Origin: Streptomyces sp. SAI-135
GTDB lineage: Bacteria > Actinomycetota > Actinomycetes > Streptomycetales > Streptomycetaceae
NCBI RefSeq assembly: GCF_029893805.1
Contig: NZ_JARXYP010000001.1
Location: 496,001 to 560,000 of the forward strand
Reading direction: 5' to 3'
Length of the DNA: 64,000 nt
Shown here one piece after another: positions 58,532 to 64,000 of this stretch. A model generated the notes under the pieces. That model made no database searches. It worked only from the letters and a program-made list of their open reading frames with translations, and was not told where the DNA came from. The position numbers and the translations under genes are program-made. Every line of letters begins with the position of its first letter. Within the stretch, counting starts at the first letter, position 1.

Positions 58532-58901
58532 TCACTGCACCTTCTGCTCGGTCTTGGCGATGTGCGCCAGAACCTTGATCATCTCGACTGTCTTGTCGGC
58601 GACCTTGTACCGCTTGCTGACATCCCCCACTGCGCAGCGCCTCGTTCCACGCCTTGTACTAGCCGCCCTGGTACCTGTCGAAAGGAACCACCTGCTCGTC
58701 TGTCAGGCCCCACTCGGTGCGCAGCCGGGACCGCAGCAGCCGGACTGGGTCCTCGCCGCTGCCGAGGTTGAGGTTCTGTGTCGGGTCGTCGACCAGCGCA
58801 CTCAGCGCCTGGGTCTCGGACCAGGTGAGAGCCGCCGACTGGGCCTTGCGTATGAGTCCGCGCGCCTGCTCCGGTGTCAACTTCTCACCCTTGTACGTCA
58901 C
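58532..58901 (-). pseudogene. Small helical protein gene with internal stop and frameshift
   Basis: From GTG 58901: 'MTYKGEKLTPEQARGLIRKA', 'SAALTWSETQALSALVDDPT', 'LLRSRLRTEWGLTDEQVVPF' to a TAG, directly continued by 'YKAWNEALRSG' in frame and, after a shift, 'DVSKRYKVADKTVEMIKVLA' and 'HIAKTEQKVQ' to a stop at 58532. Without the two lesions it would be a protein of about 120 residues. It starts 29 bases after the giant lonely-Cys gene, in the position expected of an immunity or partner protein. I do not recognise the family. Confidence 0.6.
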
Positions 58902-58930
58902 CCCTGGTCCACGGGCGCAACGGGGCCCGA

Positions 58931-61900
58931 CTAGCCAAGGGTGTGCCGGTCCGTGTCGCCCTCGCCGAGAACGACATCGCTGCCCGAGGTGTGGGCCCGT
59001 GTGTCTGCGGACCCGTTCGGGGTGTCGCCGCCCAGCAGACGGCCGGCGACCTGGCGCACCGCCTCACGGAACGCGTCTCCGCTGTAACGGGGGTCGGCGA
59101 GCGTCTCCTCGGACGTGTCCGGGAGCAGGGTGGACAGGGCGGTGGACCAGGCCCGTGAGATCTCCGGCCCCGCTGTCTCGGGCGCCGCCTGGGCGAAGTC
59201 GTCGTACGCCTGCGCCCACAGCCGTCGCGACGTGCTGCCGGCGGCCTCGGCCACGTCGTGCGTCCAGGGCTCGGGGCGTGTTATGCGTATCCGCAGCTGG
59301 TCCAGCGGCGAGAGAACCTGGAGCGGCAGCCGGTCATCACCACGCAGTTCCAGCTCGGTCGCCTGACTCGGGGAGAGGCTGATGCCGATGGCTCCCATCT
59401 CCTCCCGGGTGGTGGTCTCGCTCACAGCGGGGGCCGGGAACGTGGACGGGAGGTCCTGGTCTGTCACCTGCCGGGCGATCCACCGGCGTGCTTCGGCGTC
59501 GCCGGGAACGGACGGGGTGGCGAGGCTCGCAAGGTCGGCCGGGTTGTCCGTCTCCGCCGCACGGGTGTCCTCGGCCAGGTTCTCGGTGTCGTCGGACGCG
59601 TGTCCCGGCTCAGTGTCGGCTTGCGGGCGGCCCTCGTCCTGTGACAGCCCCCGCGGCCCGGATCCGCTGTGCGCATTCCGCAACCCGGAGGGATCCTCCA
59701 CCGGAGCGGTCGACAACGGCTCCCCGAACGAGTGTTGCGCAGCCAAAGCTGTGCCGAGGCGGGCCGGGACCGCCTCCGCCCACGCGACGTCCTCGTCGAA
59801 GGTGAGCACCGGCCGCCCGGATGCGCCCTGGCGGGAATAGTCCGCCGGGGAATCGGTCCACGACACCTTGCGGCCCAGCACCTGGGCAAGCCGGTCGGCC
59901 AGGCTCCCCAGGAGGGCGGCGCGGTTCGAGGACACCAGCACCACCGGCACGGCGCGTGCCTTGGACATCTGCTCCGGGTCACGCGCTATCAGCTCGACCA
60001 GTTCGTTCATGTGGGACCGGTACGTCGTCCCGCCGAAGGACACCGACAAGAAGTCCGGGTCATCCGCGTTCGGGGCGATCCGCAGCACGTACGGTTCAGG
60101 CGCCGCGTGCTGGGCGGACGCGACCCCGGGTCCGGCCCACGGCGCGTCCTTCAGCCCGGCAGGCACGGCGAACTGACTCAGGTCCACCAGGCGCGGCAGC
60201 TTCTCACCGGTGAAGTCCCGGCCCGAACCGGTCCTGGCACCCGTTCCCGTGATCAACCCGGTGCCCGCAAAAGCCTTCTTCCGCTCAAGGACGTACGCCG
60301 CGGCCATGTCCACATCCGACATGTCCCGGCCCACCGCGAAGCCCTCAGTGAGCCAACGCAACGCGTCCGCACGAACGCGCTCCGAGGAATCATCCAGGTG
60401 CAGCCGGTCCATGAAGGCGCGCGCCCGTGCGCCCTGTGCGGCCAGTGTTTCCTCGGCCTTCACCCGCGCCCAGAACATCCGCGACAACTCGCCCGTACCG
60501 ACCTCGGTTTCGGAAAGGCGCAGCAGCCTTGCCGTCCTGGAGGCGAAGTCCTTCTGCCGCCGCATCCACTTCTGGGCGGCACTCACCGCCGGCAGGTCGA
60601 CGAAACCGCCCACCAGTCGTGTCCCCGGCGCCTTTTGCCACTGCCGCGCCGCGTCAGCCAGCACCCGGCGGACAGTCTCCTGATCCACTCCACCGGCAGA
60701 CTCCGGGTGCGCCATGATCACCCGCTCCAGCAGGTCCAGTGTGAACCAGCCGGCCCCGGCGAAGTCCGGATCACCACTCCACATCCGGTCCACATCCGCC
60801 GCGCCACGCAGCAGACCATCGAACCCGGACTCCCTGTCCACCGGGCGCTTGAACAACTGGCGCAACGCCTCCACCAGAACCAGCGTCCTGACCCGCTCCT
60901 CATCCGAGATCCGCTGGCCCTCAGCGAATCCCGCAACAGCCACAAGCCGATCCAGCTCCCCACCCGACGGATCGGGCCACACCACATCAATAGCACCACG
61001 CCGACCCCGCGCATCCGTTTGTACCGCGCGTGTGTACCGCCCCTTTTCCTCCGTCCCCATGGATTGGGAGCCGTAAGACATGCGCACGGGACGGTCCAAG
61101 CCATTGGCAAAGTGGTGTGCCGGCGACCGCTGGCGCAACCGATCAGCCACAAAAACGCCGGGGAAGCCGTACCACCAGTGACCCACGCTCGGCACGGCGG
61201 CGTCTTCGGGGGACCCGGCGAAACAAGCGACAAGATCGATCCAGTCTTTCCCGGCCAGACTCCTCCGCCTCTTGAGGTAGCCGACAGCTCCCTGCGGACG
61301 GACACCACGAACACTGCCGTCCTTCATCGGAAATCCGAACCCATTGGGACCGCCATGCAGGCCGAACACGTACGCGGTGTGTGCCGGCCCCGGTTGCGGC
61401 ATCGGCTCCGGAGCCGAAGATGCACCCGTGGCCACGTCCTGGTGCACGAACGTCGTCATATCCAGCCGGTGCCACCGATGCTCCTCCTTCGCCCATTCGG
61501 CGGTTGAGAACAGGGCACGGCCGGCCTGCGCGCCGGAATCGCCGACAACAGGCCACGTGACCACGTCACGATGCCAGTCGTCGGTCGCGTCATCCGGGTC
61601 CGACACCAGCCCAGGACCCGTAAGGAACCAGTCCCCCTGCGGCTGCCCTGCACGCTGGACGACAGTGATGACCCCGTCTCCGTCAAGCTCCACCTCGCCG
61701 CTGTGCGCCCACACCGGCATCCCCGTGCGGTCAAAGAGCTTACGCGGCAGATCGAGGTATCCACTTGCAGCGAAAGAGACCACCAGCACCACCCCGGTGG
61801 TGCTGGGGACGCCCTTTCGAGCCACGTCCGCCGCGATCAGCTCCACCAACTCGTCCTGGGGCACCGCAAGGCCCGAACGGCCCGGAGCAGTCACCCGCAC

Positions 61901-64000
61901 CGCATCCGGTCGCCCCGCTTGGCCTCCGTCCACGACATACGGCGTCTCAGATCCCCGCCAAGGAGCAGTCCGGTTACCACCGATCCTGGAGCGGCTGCCC
62001 TTTTTGTCCACCCTCACGACTCGGGTGAAGCCCGGGTTCAGCAGCACCGATCGCGGCGACCAGTGCAGACCCGGAACACTGCGGCGCTCGACGGTGAAGT
62101 CCGGCCTGCCGTGCGCGTCGACACCCCGCTGCACGTGATTGACGGTGAAACCCGGGTTTCCGCCCGCTTCAAGCACACCCAGCGTCACAAGGTGGAACGC
62201 CCCCAGAGCCGCCAGGCTCCTCGCCGAATCCGCCTGCACCGCCCCGCCCACCAGGTCCAGCAACTCCTTACGCAGGCTCTCCCCGACCGGGGCAGCGGAG
62301 TCCAGGTGCAGCACCCTGCGGGCGAGTCCGTCCACGTCCAGCGGTCCATCACGCAGCTCCGGCTCACGGCTCCGCAGAACATCCAGCGTCCGCAACGCCG
62401 ACACGTGTTCCGGCGGCAACACCGCGCCCGCAGCCTCCCCGGGCCTCGACACGGGCGCCACAGACACCACGACCGGCGCGCCACTACCGCCCCGCACGAC
62501 AACGCGATCCACCGGCTCCAGCGCGTCCTGCATGACCACATCGGCATCGACATCGGCCATCATCTCGGACATCGGCCTGCGGTCGGAGAGCACGGAGCCG
62601 AGGCCGGTGTCGGTGGGCTCGGTGGGCTCGGTGGGCTCGGTGGAGAGACCGGCCGGCCGGAGCGTGATGTCCAGTCCGACTCCGGCGAGTTGCTGCGTAG
62701 CCTCGGCCAACGTCCGTTCGGCCTTGGCGAGTCGGGTGCGTGCCACCGTCAACCGGGTGTTAGCAGAGGAGCCTTCGCCCGAGCCGTCGGACAACACCGC
62801 GTCGGCGAGGGCCGCCGTCGCCTCGGCGTGCCGGGCGCGCGCGGCACCGTAGGCCGCCTGTGCGTCCGCAGGCGTGAGATCCGCCGCCGGCACGGGCTCG
62901 TCCGCCCGCGCCTTGCCCTTGCCGTCGTCCTGCGGCCCGCCGGCGAGCGGTGCCAGATGCGGCCGGAGCATGTCCAAGGCGTGCTCGTGGGGGAACTTGC
63001 CGCCGTTGGCCACGGAGCGCAGCTCCGCCTCTGTCAGGGGTGCCAGGCGCAGGTACCGGCTCCAGTCGTCGATGTAGTCCAGCGCGGGATCGTGTCCGGG
63101 CAGGTTCCGCAGGAACAACTGGGCCCCGCGCATCGTCTCGTGGAAGGTGTGATGCCGTACTGACAGCATCGAGCCCATGACCGCCAGACGGATCAGTCCG
63201 AGGTCCAGGTCCGAGTTCCACTCTTGATTCATCCGCTCAGCAGTGGCCAGGAAGCGGTACATGCTGCCGGAGGTGCCTGTCAGGACCAGGCCGCCGGTAG
63301 TCCGGGAACGTGTCTTGAGGATGCTGCCTTCTCGCATCGCGTGAAGGCTCGCCCCGGACACCCACGGCAGCACGTCGTCCTGATTGATGAATTTCCGCTC
63401 TGTCTCGCTGAGCGGCGGCCAGACGTCCGCCGCGCGGGCGCCCATCTGCTTGACGATGACCGCTTCGCGAAGCCAGCGCTTCTTGTCGGCCTTGGCCACT
63501 CTCTGCATATTTGCTTTCGCAAGGAATTCTTCCGCGCGCTTTGAGGGCTCGGCCAGAACCCGCTCATCCCGCTCCTCGTTCAACTCCACCGGATTGATGA
63601 GCTCACCACCCAGCAGGTCGGCCATCAGGTACGTGGTGATACCCCGAAAGACAAAGGTTTCCAGTTCTCGGGAGTTGCCCTCGCGAACTACTGCTTCCAG
63701 GGCGGTGCGGGACGTGCCGACCGCGCCGGGAACCTTGGCATCGGTGGTGCCGAACTTGCGCAGCTGTTTGTCGTCGAGTCCGCGCTCATGAGCGGCTTGC
63801 CAGGCTGCCCGAGCCATCTTGCGCAGCTCGGCCGTGGCCGCCTCGTGATCGGACAGATATCGGGCGAGGTCCTGTTCGAAGCGTTCCGCTTCTTGGAGAT
63901 AACGCGCCTGCGCGACCTGCACCGGCAGGGCGTCGCCCGGGGCGCCGCCGCGCGCCTGACGGGTACGCCGCGTGCCGTAGTCGTGCGCCAGCCGCAGCGA
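58931..64000 (-). CDS. Giant 'lonely Cys' domain protein, probable polymorphic-toxin-like secreted protein (5' end outside window)
   Basis: At least 1689 residues; the frame is open to the right edge with no stop, so the start lies outside. The part in view has a single cysteine, in 'DWIDLVACFAGSPEDAAVPS', preceded by 'TAYVFGLHGGPNGFGFPMKD', the hallmark of the lonely-Cys domain found in very large Streptomyces proteins near type VII genes. Other parts: helical N-terminal stretch, Glu/Ala-rich linker, an STEP/TEPTEPT repeat, 'DFTGEKLPRLVDLSQFAVPA' and a disordered acidic tail. The Cys-Gly-His context suggests a protease-like domain. Function not established; resemblance to giant polymorphic toxins is inference. 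Confidence 0.8.
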   Translation of the reverse strand, partial: SLRLAHDYGTRRTRQARGGAPGDALPVQVAQARYLQEAERFEQDLARYLSDHEAATAELRKMARAAWQAAHERGLDDKQLRKFGTTDAKVPGAVGTSRTALEAVVREGNSRELETFVFRGITTYLMADLLGGELINPVELNEERDERVLAEPSKRAEEFLAKANMQRVAKADKKRWLREAVIVKQMGARAADVWPPLSETERKFINQDDVLPWVSGASLHAMREGSILKTRSRTTGGLVLTGTSGSMYRFLATAERMNQEWNSDLDLGLIRLAVMGSMLSVRHHTFHETMRGAQLFLRNLPGHDPALDYIDDWSRYLRLAPLTEAELRSVANGGKFPHEHALDMLRPHLAPLAGGPQDDGKGKARADEPVPAADLTPADAQAAYGAARARHAEATAALADAVLSDGSGEGSSANTRLTVARTRLAKAERTLAEATQQLAGVGLDITLRPAGLSTEPTEPTEPTDTGLGSVLSDRRPMSEMMADVDADVVMQDALEPVDRVVVRGGSGAPVVVSVAPVSRPGEAAGAVLPPEHVSALRTLDVLRSREPELRDGPLDVDGLARRVLHLDSAAPVGESLRKELLDLVGGAVQADSARSLAALGAFHLVTLGVLEAGGNPGFTVNHVQRGVDAHGRPDFTVERRSVPGLHWSPRSVLLNPGFTRVVRVDKKGSRSRIGGNRTAPWRGSETPYVVDGGQAGRPDAVRVTAPGRSGLAVPQDELVELIAADVARKGVPSTTGVVLVVSFAASGYLDLPRKLFDRTGMPVWAHSGEVELDGDGVITVVQRAGQPQGDWFLTGPGLVSDPDDATDDWHRDVVTWPVVGDSGAQAGRALFSTAEWAKEEHRWHRLDMTTFVHQDVATGASSAPEPMPQPGPAHTAYVFGLHGGPNGFGFPMKDGSVRGVRPQGAVGYLKRRRSLAGKDWIDLVACFAGSPEDAAVPSVGHWWYGFPGVFVADRLRQRSPAHHFANGLDRPVRMSYGSQSMGTEEKGRYTRAVQTDARGRRGAIDVVWPDPSGGELDRLVAVAGFAEGQRISDEERVRTLVLVEALRQLFKRPVDRESGFDGLLRGAADVDRMWSGDPDFAGAGWFTLDLLERVIMAHPESAGGVDQETVRRVLADAARQWQKAPGTRLVGGFVDLPAVSAAQKWMRRQKDFASRTARLLRLSETEVGTGELSRMFWARVKAEETLAAQGARARAFMDRLHLDDSSERVRADALRWLTEGFAVGRDMSDVDMAAAYVLERKKAFAGTGLITGTGARTGSGRDFTGEKLPRLVDLSQFAVPAGLKDAPWAGPGVASAQHAAPEPYVLRIAPNADDPDFLSVSFGGTTYRSHMNELVELIARDPEQMSKARAVPVVLVSSNRAALLGSLADRLAQVLGRKVSWTDSPADYSRQGASGRPVLTFDEDVAWAEAVPARLGTALAAQHSFGEPLSTAPVEDPSGLRNAHSGSGPRGLSQDEGRPQADTEPGHASDDTENLAEDTRAAETDNPADLASLATPSVPGDAEARRWIARQVTDQDLPSTFPAPAVSETTTREEMGAIGISLSPSQATELELRGDDRLPLQVLSPLDQLRIRITRPEPWTHDVAEAAGSTSRRLWAQAYDDFAQAAPETAGPEISRAWSTALSTLLPDTSEETLADPRYSGDAFREAVRQVAGRLLGGDTPNGSADTRAHTSGSDVVLGEGDTDRHTLG

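Overview
The window is high-GC actinobacterial DNA, almost certainly from a Streptomyces chromosome, probably an accessory region. The basis is the codon use, the Streptomyces-type type VII (ESX) secretion genes (WXG100 proteins, eccB, eccC, eccD, AAWKG and 'lonely Cys' giants), many small regulator/oxidoreductase pairs, and a dense scatter of decayed insertion sequences. No plasmid origin, rRNA, CRISPR array or intact tRNA was seen.

Layout. 1-14.9 kb: patchwork of mobile-element debris and small gene pairs. It has an IS110 remnant, an intact IS630 element and an intact IS5 element butted end to end (1197-3247), a DUF308 membrane protein divergent from the peroxidase ohr, an ArsR/MFS pair, and a TetR/SDR/VOC cassette between Tn3 transposase and Tn3-type resolvase relics. 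Another SDR, IS3 and ISAzo13-like relics and a broken SDR follow. 14.9-20.5 kb: an aminoglycoside-phosphotransferase-fold protein that has lost its catalytic residues, a siderophore-type ABC importer (binding protein, permease, ATPase), a LacI relic and an AbiEii-type toxin with its upstream partner. 21.1-25.2 kb: a MarR regulator divergent from a sugar-type MFS transporter and a cytoplasmic GH89 alpha-N-acetylglucosaminidase. 25.2-31.6 kb: TnpB relic, SGNH hydrolase/TetR pair, IS5 relic, XRE regulator/SDR pair, IS256 and ISL3 relics, and a LysM-M23 cell-wall peptidase.

32.5 kb to the right edge: a type VII secretion locus. Leftward genes include the AAWKG giant with a three-copy 357-bp repeat, a secretion-associated protein, two WXG100 proteins, eccB and eccD. 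The ATPase eccC reads rightward and is separated from eccD by a disrupted IS5-family transposase. After an IS-filled gap come leftward genes for a mycosin-like protein lacking the whole catalytic triad, a beta-helix/double-AAA+ EccA-like protein, a membrane-anchored ricin-lectin protein, two paralogous secretion-associated proteins, a decayed small gene and a giant lonely-Cys protein whose start lies beyond the window. No eccE and no active mycosin are in view.

The most interesting unexplained signal is a repeated promoter architecture. A palindrome GAACGTTC sits exactly 4 bases upstream of a TTGAC-type -35 box, with a 17-base spacer to a -10 box, and a second copy of the palindrome in inverted orientation lies 39-42 bases after the -35 start. 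It occurs, complete or partial, before the DUF308 gene, ohr, the MFS/GH89 pair, the LysM-M23 peptidase and two small secreted-protein genes, with one isolated copy inside the secretion locus. This looks like a regulon with an unidentified DNA-binding controller.
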